From: Haplosporangium gracile
Lineage: Eukaryota; Mortierellomycota; Mortierellomycetes; Mortierellales; Mortierellaceae
Assembly: GCA_015499985.1 (NCBI GenBank)
Contig: JAAAUF010000063.1
Location: 3,539-67,538 of the forward strand
Direction: 5' to 3'
DNA: 64,000 bases
Shown piece after piece: positions 50,617 to 61,673 of this stretch. Both the position numbers and the translations under genes were made by a program. Each line of letters opens with the position of its first letter. Position 1 is the stretch's first letter. A model generated the notes under the pieces. The model had not been told where the DNA came from, ran no database searches, and worked only from the letters and a program-made list of their open reading frames with translations.

Positions 50617-51780
50617 ATGCCAAAGGAAACTAAGCTCTATGAGGCTCTCGAAGTCGACCCCAACTGCTCCGACGCTGAGCTCAAGAAGGCCTACCGCAAA
50701 CTCGCCCTCAAGTTCCACCCAGACAAGGTATGCTTTCTTTCTCTTGAACTCTTTTTTACCCGCCTTTGTCACCACTTGTTGTATCGTAGTAGTGTAAGTG
50801 GAATGAACATAAAGCAAACTCAAACACACCCTCACACCCTTACCCTTTCGCTTTCTTTCTGACCTTTCAATAGACTGGTGGTGCCACTTCAGAACGATTC
50901 CAGGAAATCAGCCATGCATACGATGTCCTCTCAGACCCCTCAAAGCGTCAAGCCTATGACCAATACGGCGAGGCTGGCCTCTCAGGTGAGGGCGGACCTG
51001 GTATGGGCGGTCTCTCACCCGAGGATCTCTTCTCACACTTCTTTGGCGGCGGTGGCGGCGGACGAGGCGGTCGTCCCTCTGGACCTCGCCGTGGCAAGGA
51101 CGTCACTCACGGATTGAAGGTCACTCTGGAGGATCTCTACAAGGGCAAGACTACCAAGCTCGCCCTCCAAAAGAACGTCATCTGCGAAAAGTGCGAGGGC
51201 AAAGGTGGCAAGGAGGGCGCTGTCAAGACCTGTGCCACTTGTAACGGCCAGGGTTATCGAGTCATGCTGCGCCAGATGGGACCCATGATGCAGCAGATCC
51301 AACAGCCCTGCGGCGACTGTCGTGGTGAAGGCGAGATCATCAACGCCAAAGACAAGTGCAAGTTCTGTAATGCCAAGAAAGTCACCCAGGTCCGCAAGGT
51401 CTTGGAGGTCCATATCGATCGGGGCATGAAGCATGGTCGCAAGATTGTCTTTAACGGCGAGGGTGACCAGGCACCGGGCACCATCCCTGGAGACGTTGTC
51501 ATTGTCCTTGACCAGCGTGAGCACGAGCGGTTCCGTCGGAGCGATGATGATTTGTTCTACAACGCCAAGGTCGACTTGGTCACTGCCCTTGCAGGAGGCA
51601 AGATCCAAATCCCACACTTGGATGATCGGGTCCTTGTCGTCGATATCCTTCCTGGCGAGGTTATTAAGCCTGGTAAGTTATTACTCGATTGTTTTATCGC
51701 CTTTCCACCGTGCTGCAATTTCGTGCATGCCTTGTTATTTTTTCTTTTCTTTTCGTTTTTTTTTTTTTTTTTTTTTGTTT

Positions 51781-51813
<33 letters not shown>

Positions 51814-52268
51814 CATTTGGATGGTCGCCTTGCTTCATTTTTTTTTCTTTGTGCCCCCTGCCCCATAATCATACTTTACAGATAAGAGAGAACGACAAAG
51901 AACAATGCACTAACCCCCTGAAAATTTTCCATCCATCTGGACCATCTCATTACATAGGCGAGTTGAAGGCAGTGATGGGACAAGGAATGCCCACGGAGAG
52001 ACACCACGACTTTGGCAACCTCTACATCCAGTTCGAAATCGAGTTCCCTACTGCCAACTGGACTGATCTTGCCCATATTGAGCAGCTCCGGACCATCTTG
52101 CCCTCCGCTCCCGCACTTCCAGCTCTGCCCAAGGGTGCTCATATCGAAGAGGTCAGCCTCACAGAAATGGACCCCCGCCAGAAGGCAAGGGCTGAACAAG
52201 GCCATATGGGCGGTGATGATGACGAAGAGGGTGGACATGGACCTGGCGTCCAGTGCGCACAACAGTAA
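50617..52268 (+). CDS. YDJ1: DnaJ/Hsp40 class A co-chaperone (Ydj1 type)
   Basis: Stimulates the ATPase of cytosolic Hsp70 and hands it unfolded clients. Three exons, 50617-50727, 50874-51672, 51958-52268, 406 aa. J domain at 1-70 with HPD at 34-36 (the first intron follows directly after HPDK). A Gly-rich linker spans about 90-105. The zinc-finger region at 141-206 has [24 protein letters not shown] and CKFCNAKK. The fourth is degenerate as in yeast Ydj1. The client-binding C-terminal domains come next. The protein ends in CAQQ, a CaaX box predicted to be farnesylated, as in Ydj1, placing it on the ER and other cytosolic membrane faces. The second intron contains a very long T tract. Confidence 0.96.
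51756..51813. repeat. Poly-T tract inside DnaJ intron 2
   Basis: 21 T, then GTTTG, then 32 T, within the 285-nt intron (51673-51957). The length is prone to polymerase slippage and sequencing error. Confidence 0.95.
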
Positions 52269-52716
52269 AAAAAAAACCGATGAAGTTGACGCTAATAACA
52301 ACAAACAGTAGTAAACTCACTTTCCCTATGCTGTCGCAAGCAATGACCTATCCTGAACAACAATCACACCTCAATCCTCACACCTTGTAGAATACCTTTT
52401 TTCCCTCCAGCATGCCCATTGCACGCACTTCTGTCAAAAAATAAACTACGTTTGTCATCCTTAATTTGACCCTGTAAGCAAAAGGTTTGATGCACTACGT
52501 TTCTATCAAATCGGGCGCTCAACGAAATCCGATTGATTGTGTTTCGTCCTGTTGACGCAGCAAAGGAACAAACAACTAGAAAGAAAAATAAATAAAGTAC
52601 AAAACGCATACACAAAGCATAGGACAAAATAGGATGGTCGGAAATCACAGGAGTTTATGTTTCTTTAATCATTCCTTTGTCAGGGGTTTCATGACTTTTC
52701 TTTTTGGATATTTTTT
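52269..52716. other. Convergent 3' flanks, DnaJ / RPN7
   Basis: 448 bases between two converging genes; short A and T runs, no open frame worth calling. Confidence 0.65.
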
Positions 52717-54350
52717 TTACACGTTGATGACACGGCTCAACTTCTGGACACGGTTTAGCAGGATGTCGCCCTGCTTGATGGCCTGTTGGTACTGAGCGTT
52801 CTTTGCATCGGGTCTGTTGGTCTCGACAATACCGTTCACCTTGTCAATAACGCAGTTCAGACGACCGGCAGAGATGAACTTCGACAGATCCCTATTTTAC
52901 ACAAAGGACGGTACAGAGCGTTGTTAGGATTGAAGCAGAAAGGCAAGATTATGATAACGAGGCCAATAACTACAAATGAGAGTATGCATCTACCTGTCGA
53001 TGAATTCTTCGCTGACGCCGAAAGAATGTGCCATGCTTTGCATGGTCAAGGAACGGTACGACTCCAACAACTGGGCATATCCACGGATACGCATCTCCCG
53101 GACATAGTAACGGTAGTGAGGGAACAAGACCCAAGAGCGCTTCATGGCCGAAGTCTCCAAGGCAGCAAGGGAGACAAAGAACTTGCTGTAGTCTCCGGCG
53201 TAGAGCGAGCGGAGGTAGTCCTCCAAGTGAGGGATCTCGTGGAGAACCTCCAGGACCTCGGGCGAGTCAATAACCTTGTTCTTGATGTCAACACGCTTGA
53301 GAGCCAGTACACTGGAGAGGACGGTGTAGGTGACAAACTCCTTGTACTCCATCAGCTCGGTTGATGTGAATGTTGACAGGGTAGCGATAAAGAGATCGGC
53401 GGCGCCCTTAAAGTTGCGGATCGTCATCAAATAGGCGCCCTCGTAGACCTTGAGACGATTCCTGCGGTCCCAGTCTCCACCCTCCTCAATCATACTATTT
53501 GTTAATTGGAAAGGTACTGAAGGTTAGCCATGAAGTCGCGAACGTCTTCCAGCAACTGACTCAGAATAAGCTTCAAAGAGTGAATCAACGTCAATCTAAC
53601 GGTACCTTCTGGCCTTCTCGATGTTTCTGCTGACAATGTCGTTATCGCGATAAAAGAATCCTGTGCGAATGTTGGCAAACAAAATATCCAGTCTGCTCCC
53701 AAGAGCCACAGTCTTTTCAAAGGCGACTCTGTATGCGGTCAAGCTCTTCTCCTAAATACATAAGTTCCACAAAGGTAAATGTTGGATTAGATGCATGAAA
53801 TGTTGTAAAACGAATCTACAACTGCGCTTTCTATTATCTTTAACGAGCAAGCCGCAAATAAGGACCGCAAGGGCGTTACCTTGTCACCGATCTTTGCAAA
53901 GTGCTCGGCTCTGGCGAGCAAGGTATCAGAGATCTCGGTCTCGCCCAAGTTTTCCTCTGCATCCTTGAGTCGTTCGTCCAGCTTCTTCAGTGCCTCCTCG
54001 TTCTCCTTCTTCATGCTCTCCAAGAGTGCGGCATCGACGGGCCATCCTTGCTCCTCGCAGATGAGTTCATAGAATGGTGCCATATCTATTGTAATTTATC
54101 CATAACAAATGTTGACACTTCGCGTTAGTTTCTCTTTATAGTTCTTTCGCGTTTTCTGGGAAGAAAAGAAGGGTGATATCCCACTTGATAGGGCAACACT
54201 TAGAGAGAGGGTTTACGTACGGTCCTCTTTGATTTTCTTCAAGATAGCCTCCTGTGCCTCTGCGTGGGTCTCCTTGGGTCCGCTGGTCAGCAGGAACCTG
54301 TTCTGTGACAGCTCAATGCTGGGGATCTTAGGGACCTCTTCCGAAGACAT
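52717..54350 (-). CDS. RPN7: 26S proteasome lid subunit Rpn7 (PSMD6)
   Basis: Scaffold subunit of the 19S lid. Five exons, 54350-54221, 54085-53880, 53751-53606, 53494-52994, 52891-52717, all in phase, 385 aa, the normal length. The N-terminal helical repeats include [13 protein letters not shown] and [15 protein letters not shown]. The PCI domain occupies roughly residues 190-350 ([18 protein letters not shown], then LPHLEDYL-like [16 protein letters not shown]). The C-terminal helix KLSRVINV, used in lid assembly, is intact. It is head to head with RPN6, another lid subunit, across 489 bases. Neighbouring genes on its 3' side converge. Confidence 0.96.
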
Positions 54351-54559
54351 GGTGATGTATGTGGCTGTTGAGCTGGGGTTGTGTGCTGTTTTATGAGGTC
54401 GGTTCCTGAAAAGTGTGAGTAGAAGTATAAGGTGGTGTGGTTGATGGACGAGTGAGTTTGGGAAGTGAGAAATGGAAAAGTGAGAAATGTAACGAAAGCA
54501 AACGCAAGTAACTAAAGCCAAAGACCTCAAAGGCGCGTCGCCCTCTCAGAGCAGCTGCG

Positions 54560-54567
54560 TGACGTCA
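54560..54567. promoter_or_regulatory. CRE/ATF palindrome TGACGTCA
   Basis: A perfect eight-base palindrome, the consensus site of CREB/ATF-type bZIP factors, near the middle of the RPN7-RPN6 spacer, so it could serve both genes. Confidence 0.7.
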
Positions 54568-54605
54568 CCTTCCTCGTCTGGCTTACGTCTGGCGGGGAGT
54601 GATAA

Positions 54606-54630
54606 ATTTGCATGCCACGCCCATGCAAAT
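54606..54630. promoter_or_regulatory. Octamer dyad: ATTTGCATG, 7-base spacer, CATGCAAAT
   Basis: A perfect 9-bp inverted repeat around CCACGCC. Each arm contains the ATGCAAAT octamer. The dyad is 256 bases from the RPN7 ATG and 209 from the RPN6 ATG, suiting a dimeric or paired regulator. Confidence 0.65.
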
Positions 54631-54839
54631 CATATTTCGCTCCTTTCAGTTTGACGTGTACAGTCACTCTCGCCTTGCGTTTCGCTTCTTTTTACTTTCG
54701 CTTTTTCCAACCATTCAACACTCGTCTCATTCTTTCACCCTTTTCAAGCACTTCAACAACAACAGCAACAGCAACAACAACAAAGACGGCAACAACCCAC
54801 AACTTCAACCAGATATCCAGGAACACATAACAACCAGAT

Positions 54840-56823
54840 ATGCCTTCCGTCTCGACCATCGCCCAGGCCGAGGAGGTCCGCAAGACTTCCCCTGAGCAGG
54901 CCATTCCTCTCTACCAGAGCATCCTTGCCGCCGCAGGAACAGGCATGTCTCTACGTCAACTTGCCGTGCGAATCCACCTTCCCATGATCTCAATGCCAAC
55001 ACGTTGTTCAAATTGCTACGACATGACGCGAAACTGACTTCCTTTGCTTCATGTTGCACTTTTTTGTGGGACACATTGTAGACGTGAGTGCCAGGAATGA
55101 CCAGGAAACTGCTCTTTTGAAGCTTGCACAGTGCTATCGCGATCTCCAGTAAGTCCTTTCCTCGCGTATCTTGTTGAATCAACATGTTGAGATTACGCGT
55201 CGATGTGCTCCATGGATCTTCTAACTTACATATGCTTCTTCGCTGCGTCTTCTTACCGCATTAGCCGCCCCAATGAGCTCGCCGCTCTTATCCACGATTC
55301 CCGCACTCTGATTACCTCTATCCCCAAAGCCAAGACGGCCAAAATCAGTACGTAGTTAAGCAGCATGGATTGAATGCCAGCATTGCAGATAAGGACATCT
55401 TTATTGTCGCATTTTGCGTTTCCGAATTGACTGAACCTAACATTGGCATTGTCCTCCGACTTTCTTCACCTTTCAACAGTTAGAACTTTGATCGACTACT
55501 TTTCCGAGATCCCCAACACTCTCCCTCTCCAGATCGAAGTCTGCAAGGAGACGATCCAGTGGACAATTCAGGAGAAGCGCATCTTTTTGAAGCAGGCACT
55601 GGAGACGCGATTGATCGCGTTGTATCTCGACAACAAGATGTACAGTGATTCTTTGGCACTGGTCAGCACATTACTCAAGGAGCTCAAGAAGTTGGATGAC
55701 AAGATGGTTCTCGTCGAGGTCCAGTTGTTGGAGAGTCGTGTCTGCCATGCCCTGCGCAACTTGCCCAAGGCCAAGGTAAATACACAGTCTGGTGTTTGCG
55801 GAGTGCACTTGGTCAATACCCGCCTTAGCATGCTGTATCCAGAAGGAACGCAGGACTGACAATGACTTGTTCTTTGTTTGATATCCAATGGAATATCTCT
55901 TTCTTAGGCTGCTTTGACTTCTGCCCGTACATCAGCCAACGCCATTTACTGCCCACCTCTTTTGCAGGCCGCTCTCGACATGCAGTCTGGAATCTTGCAC
56001 GCAGAGGAGAAGGACTACAAGACTGGATTCTCGTACTTTTACGAGACCTTGGAGGGCTATTCCTCTTTGGACGATCCCAGAGCCATTTCTGCATTGAAAT
56101 ACATGTTGCTCTGCAAAGTCATGTTGAACTTGGTAAGCGTTCTTTTTCAACCAATCAATGATTTATATAGCCGATCTCATGTCACCTGTATACAGGAGTG
56201 GAAGGCTAACCAGAGTTATATATTGATGTTTGTTCAAACAGTCCGATGATATTCAGTCGATCTTGAACAGCAAGGTTGCGCTCAAGTACCGCGGTGTGGA
56301 AGTCGAGGCCATGAAGGCCATTGCATCAGCTCATAACAACCGTTCCCTCCAGGAGTTTGAACAGGCCTTGGCCGGATACCGTGATGGTAAGTTTTTTTTT
56401 TTTGGTTAACCAGTGTAACTAAAGCTTCACAGTATTGTAAATGAACCATTGCTAAACGATCTTCTTCATTCATTCTATGTACCAATAGAGCTCGGAAACG
56501 ACCCTATTATCAGGAATCACCTTGCGTCGTTGTACGACAAGTTGCTCGAACAAAACTTGGTCCGTGTGATTGAGCCCTTCTCGCGGGTGGAGATTTCACA
56601 TATTGCTGAGATCATCAAGCTGCCCGCACAACAGGTCGAGGTCAAGCTATCGCAGATGATCCTGGACAAGACCTTCCACGGAGTACTAGACCAGGGCGCC
56701 GGATGCCTTGTTGTGTTTGAGGAGACGCCTGTCGACAGGACCTACGAGAGCGCGTTGGACACGATGAAGAACATGGCCAACGTCGTCGAGTCTCTCTACG
56801 AGAAGGCTTCCAAGTTGTCTTAG
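54840..56823 (+). CDS. RPN6: 26S proteasome lid subunit Rpn6 (PSMD11)
   Basis: Lid subunit that clamps the base to the 20S core. Seven exons, 54840-54942, 55082-55148, 55265-55347, 55480-55775, 55908-56132, 56242-56386, 56489-56823, 417 aa, near the human 422. Family blocks are evident: [75 protein letters not shown], and in the PCI domain [16 protein letters not shown] and [17 protein letters not shown]. The first intron appears to use a GC donor (CAG followed by GCATGT at 54943). A GT donor at 54955 also keeps frame but is a poor match and adds residues not expected in the family. Confidence 0.95.
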
Positions 56824-57135
56824 GTTGTTGAGGGAGTGGAAATGAATGCACAAAAAATATTAGCAATGGTCGAGATGTGGGGGTTAGGCGACAACAACAA
56901 CAGAATAACACCACGACTAGGAAGGGATGATGATGGAGAGTGGTGGTTGGGGTGGTTCCTTTGGAAAGAGCACCTAACACGACTGTAACCCCCTTAAATA
57001 AAGGCCGAATCGAAACCCACTTGCTTCCGTGTTCAGGACATGCCTACTGTAATTATTCTGTATGAGTGTTTATTGCATGTGTGTGTGTTGTTGTTGTTAC
57101 ATATTCTGGAGAACTTCTTTCTTGCTGTAGGTGGT
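56824..57135. other. Convergent 3' flanks, RPN6 / bS6m
   Basis: 312 bases between converging genes, with CAA and TTG triplet patches. No coding region is seen. Confidence 0.65.
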
Positions 57136-58137
57136 TTAAACGCGGGTACCGGTCTTCTCAGCTGAAGCGACAATGTCCTCAAGCTTGGAACCGAGACGGA
57201 TGACGGCATGACGGAGCACACGAGGATCGACCTTGAGACGCTTGTTGAGCTCGCTGACCACAGTTGGGTTCGCATCGAATTGCATTAGCCATTGACTACA
57301 ATAGGAGGACGCACAAACGTGCAAGGTAGATTGATTAGAGGATGACTTGAAGACCAATGCAAGGAGATGTGTACGGGGTGTAAGTAAGAGAATGAGAAAG
57401 AGCAGGAGGGAGAGAAAGACTTACTATCCTTGCACGTGGTGTTCCTGATGTTTCCGGATACGGTATGGGAGTTGCTTCTCGCCCAGGGGCTTCAGATTCC
57501 TGACGACACCGCCCTTGTTCATGACGATCAATGAGGTCTGCTTGACCAGATCCTTCAAGTTGGCCTAGTGTTGGATACACGGATGAAAAATGAGTGCTGG
57601 TTGTAAGTACGGCCGCCAAGGTTGCTTTTATAGGTACGTAGTAGAGGTGTATATGTGCGGGTCAGTCATCCATGAGCGCACGTTTCCTTGCTTATCCTAG
57701 GCGCTTGTTGTCGGCGAATCATTGCGCCAAATGATTGTTGTTCCGATGTGCTTCTTCAAGGTATTGTGACTAAAGCGTCCCATGATCATGAGCCTGAGGG
57801 TTTCCGGGTCATCTTTGATAAATGATCACATCAATCTGGAGCAAACAAACTGTCTGCCTTTCAAAGACTGCAATAATAAAAAGCTTTTGCTTTTTGTTGC
57901 TTCCATGAAAAGCACTTATTGGATCCTGTTCACCAAAGCGTCCGACACTACCCCTGACTGACCCAGTCCGAGACGAGACCCCTTTCCTGATCTCTTTCCT
58001 TCCAAGACGTGCTGATTCCCGATCCCGTATGATCCTTCCTGTTGGTGTGCCAATCACTTCCGACTTTGAAAGAGAAGGAAATAATGTACCTCGACAAGGC
58101 GAGTCCTGGAGATGCAGAAGAGCTCGTAGAAGACCAT
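57136..58137 (-). CDS. MRP17: Mitochondrial small-subunit ribosomal protein bS6m
   Basis: Member of the bacterial S6 family in the mitochondrial small ribosomal subunit, where it pairs with bS18. Three exons, 58137-58090, 57564-57425, 57295-57136, 115 aa, usual for the family. Visible S6 features: the N-terminal strand MVFYELFCISR, the GGVVRNLKPLGEKQLPYRI block, and YQWLMQFDANP followed by LKVDPRVLRHAVIRLG. The mitochondrial target signal is not separate, as is common for this protein. The first intron is 524 nt, longer than usual here, and no further exon is needed. The gene lies 281 bases downstream of (and in the same direction as) the dehydrogenase gene. The symbol follows yeast usage. 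Confidence 0.92.
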
Positions 58138-58418
58138 GGTCGGATATATATGAATGGGGGGGCGGGAGGGTAAGTAAATGAGTAATGTGAACGAAATCAG
58201 GGCTTTGGTGAAGTAGGTCAAGGGATCGATTGTTTGGAGAGTTGTGTGGCTTGGATATTTCAGACCTTTAGATTGATTTCATTTTCAGGGCGCAGGAGTC
58301 CAGCTTTCAATTTTGGGCAAAATGTCTCGTTAGCAATATTTATTAAAAAAAAAAAATAGGCCGGATATATGGTAAACAAAAGTCTTAAAAAAAAAAGCAA
58401 AGCACGCTCGTTGGTCGC

Positions 58419-60089
58419 CTAGTTGCGCTGGGCATCCTTGATGAGGAAAGGATCAGAGGGCCAGGCACCAACGCGCTTCATAATACTTTTCGTGAAAAAG
58501 TCAATGATCCACGAGGGGAGAGTCTCCTGGAGTCGGATCAGAGTACCAACCCACCAGAATCCAATCAAGTAACGAGCCTTAGCTGCACCGTTCTTTTTCC
58601 TGATCGCCTTAACAGCCGCATCGACAACCCACTTGGACGGCATCGAGCGATCATACAACTGCTGAGAATGGTTACGAACACCCTGAATAAAATTAGGACC
58701 ATACATCTTTTGTGTCTCGACGCTCGACTCCTTCCAGACACGCTCAAGGACAGTGTGGGCCGAGGCCACGAGGGGAGTCTTGGCATAAAAGGGCTCGAGC
58801 ATTGAGACGTCGATCTCCCAGGGTGACAACTCGACACGCAGGGTATCAAGGATCGACTCTGCCGCGTGCTTCGAGGCGTTGTAGCCGCCGTGGGCGGGAG
58901 GGTTGGCACGACCGGCGATGGAGGTGATGCTGAGGAGACGAGCGCGGGGCAGATGCTTGCCCTGAGAGCTGTGTCGAGACTTTGCGTAGGTGCGCAAGCT
59001 GGGGAGCATCGCTTTGGTGATGCGGATGATTCCCATATAGTTCACATCCATGATTTTCTATTTAGTTAATATTGTAGAAAGGGATTTAGCAAACATGTTG
59101 ACTTGAAAAGATGAGGCTGTCAAAAGATGTGAGGCTAGCAGTGGTTTGCTGTGAAAGAAGGGCGAGGCTGGTTCTGGACTTCTTCCTCCTCCTTATGTAA
59201 CACAGCAGAAGAAGAGAGATGTGCAGGACCCATGTATTATTTTTTTCCTTTGTCGGGGATTGGCTCCCAATTGCAAGTTGTATCCTGCTTCTGCTTTTCC
59301 CCAACAAAAACTGTTGAGGTTGAGGCTGGTTATTCATCTGTTTGTGTTCAACTCAAATCCATCGATTGTTGTTGATATGAGTATGAGTAACAGGCTTGAG
59401 TGCATTTTTCGTCCTGAAGAAGAGTGGCTATTGCTGCCTTTACCTGGAAGCTATCTTCGGAAGCAAAGTCAAAGAATCCACCCGCATAGATACCTATTTA
59501 TCCATGATCAAACAAGGAAATGGAGTTGCGTGCAAGTTAGCGAAGAAACAAACCCCCTCCCCCCCGTGCTAATCTGTTTAATTGTCCTGAAATCAGTGCA
59601 CTTGTGCATGTACCAACGAAACAAAAAAAGCAATAAGAATGTACCGGCGTTGTTGAGGACACAGTAGACACCCTGGGGGCACTCGGCCTCAATCTGAGCA
59701 CGGAGGCGGTTAACATCGTTTTGGTTGGTGACATCGACCTGGACGGCTCTGATGCGGGACGACCGCTTGGCTTTGTAGGCCTCGACGGCTTTCTCGGTCA
59801 GGCAGGTCGCGTAGACGGTGTAGCCGCCGCGCTGGAAGAGCTCCTGAACGATCTCTGATCCGAATCCAGTGTCGCAGCCTATAGCAGTTCCCAAAATAAG
59901 AAAAAAGATGGGCAAGGGGTTAATAAAAAATACGCAGGTGGATAGCGCATAGATAGACGCGCTGTTGGTGACCTTGAATGAAGATCTTTATGCTATTAAA
60001 ACTGTTCTCTTTGGGAATTTTGTAAAGCTAGTTCGTATCTCTTTACCTGTGATAACGACGACGAGGTTAGCTGAGTTGGTGACGGTCAT
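58419..60089 (-). CDS. Short-chain dehydrogenase/reductase (retinol/17-beta-hydroxysteroid type)
   Basis: Classical NAD(P)-dependent oxidoreductase; the substrate is not known. Four exons, 60089-60047, 59878-59645, 59493-59444, 59057-58419, 321 aa. The Rossmann motif ITGCDTGFG starts near residue 12. VLNNAG is near 90, and DVNYMG follows. The catalytic set is Ser155 with Tyr168 and Lys172 (YNASK). The 50-nt third exon (coding IYAGGFFDFASEDSFQ) is needed to bridge NNAG and the DVN stretch and restores phase. The C-terminal part is hydrophobic and Trp-rich (LIGFWWVGTL), suggesting membrane or lipid-droplet association as in the RDH/HSD17B group (SDR9C-like). The exact substrate class cannot be read from sequence. 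Confidence 0.9.
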
Positions 60090-61673
60090 GTTGAGTTATG
60101 AGAAATGAGGAATGAGAAGAGTATGTGGAACGAAAGATAAGAGAAGGTGGAGGAGGAAGAATGTACAAGATGATGAGGAACTGAAAAAAAGGATAGAAGG
60201 TGAAAGAGAGGGAAGTTGACTCGTGATAAAAATAAAAAAAAGGTAAAGAAAGGAGGGTTTGCGAGCCGCTTTTTATAAGAGAAAGGTTAAAGATGTTCAC
60301 TTTGGGTTGTACGGCTCCTACTCACTCGCCCAATATCAAGAGCAGGTATGTCGTTCTGGCACGCATAAAAATCCCAAGGAAAAAGATGAGCCGTGCACAG
60401 GCACAACAACACATGTGCTCCCCTGTTTTCTTTTACTCTTTGTGGAGAAATATGAATAGGACAGGAGAGGACGTTCAGTTTGACAAGCGACAAGTGATAC
60501 CAAATGCCAAGGACTATAGACAATAAGTGTTGTAGTATTTGTCTACTTGCCGATGGATAGAGATTGGGTTGTCATCCGAATGGCATTGGATCAAGGGACG
60601 GGAGAATACCGATGCCCAAGGCGTATGGGGTCAGCCACCGACCCGAGCTTCTGACGAAGGGAGAGAGGGTACGGCTTAAAAAAACAAGATTTATGAACGG
60701 CCGTTTGAAGGATTATCGGAATTCAACTTGATTTTTTTCCGCTAGTTGTTAGCGAGCCGAAGGCTACACAAAGTACTAAAACATAATTATGGGTGAGCTG
60801 TGGGAGAGGGATAAAATTGATGAGGTATGGAGTAAATAAGCGGGAGGACATGGCAGGATAGGGAAGCTTCCACTGTCAGGACCAACTAGGCCGTCTAAAT
60901 GCAATTTAAGAAGCACCTTTTCATCCTATGTCTCTTCCACCATGCCCTTTCATTGACATGGTTTTTTTGTTATCTGTAGACCCTTAATGCATATTCTTCT
61001 CAAGTTGGCATTGATTTTTGGATCAAGGTGATTACCAACTAATGCAATCGGATCCGGGTTGGATGCGAGCAGTGGCTGTGCTGTGAAAGAAGGGCAGGTG
61101 ATCACCATGTTGCATATCTATCAGGCCAGTTCCCATCATCATGTTTTGTTTAGGGCAGTCCTTCTCAAGGAGGATACATCGCAGAAGTACTCTGTTGTTT
61201 CGATATGTGTTCCTAGATGTAACTGCGAGTGTGCCTGAACCTGAGATTCTCACCCACAGCACAAATAGCGATTTTTTTTTTTATCTTGATTGACTGCCTG
61301 TTCAAAACCCTCCTTTTTTTGCTAATTTTGGTCCTGCCCTTCTTATTCATCCAGTCAGACTTCAAAGATACTTGCTTGAACTTCTCTCCACCTGTTTCTC
61401 TCTCCCATCATCTCCAGTTGTTGAAGCACCAACGGTCACTCTTTTTTGGCTCTCATCCTTTTTTTATTCATTCTTTCCCTTCGTTCATTCTTCATCCAGC
61501 CCTCGTCCTTGTCCCCTTTCTTCTCTTCTTCTCCTCTTCCTCCCCTTCCTCCGTCTTCATCCACTCTGACCTACACTCACACTCACACTCTCACTCTCAC
61601 TCTCACTCTTACATACCCACCCCACTCAACAACCTTTTTCCCTTCGTCACCCCTCACACAACTCTGATCCATC
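60090..61673. other. Divergent spacer, dehydrogenase / AP-2 alpha
   Basis: 1.58 kb. Near the dehydrogenase the sense strand is pyrimidine-rich (60.1-60.25 kb). The middle holds no gene that I can support. A C/T-rich tract at about 61.4-61.6 kb, with ACTCTC-type repeats at about 61573-61610, precedes the adaptin ATG. Confidence 0.6.

Larger units (their letters stand above)
54351..54839. promoter_or_regulatory. Shared divergent promoter of RPN7 and RPN6
   Basis: 489 bases separate the two ATGs. Contains one perfect TGACGTCA (54560-54567), a 9-bp octamer dyad (54606-54630), and GC-richer sequence in the middle. The yeast proteasome control element GGTGGCAAA is absent on both strands by eye. 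The RPN6 leader carries a CAA-rich stretch before its ATG. Confidence 0.75.

Noticed and set aside
51033..51617. Minus-strand frame of 194 codons in the DnaJ gene
   Set aside because: Antisense of a codon-biased exon; the sense product is a clear DnaJ with all motifs.
54361..54830. Search for the yeast PACE element GGTGGCAAA in the RPN6/RPN7 spacer
   Set aside because: Not found on either strand by eye; only partial GGTGGTG matches occur.
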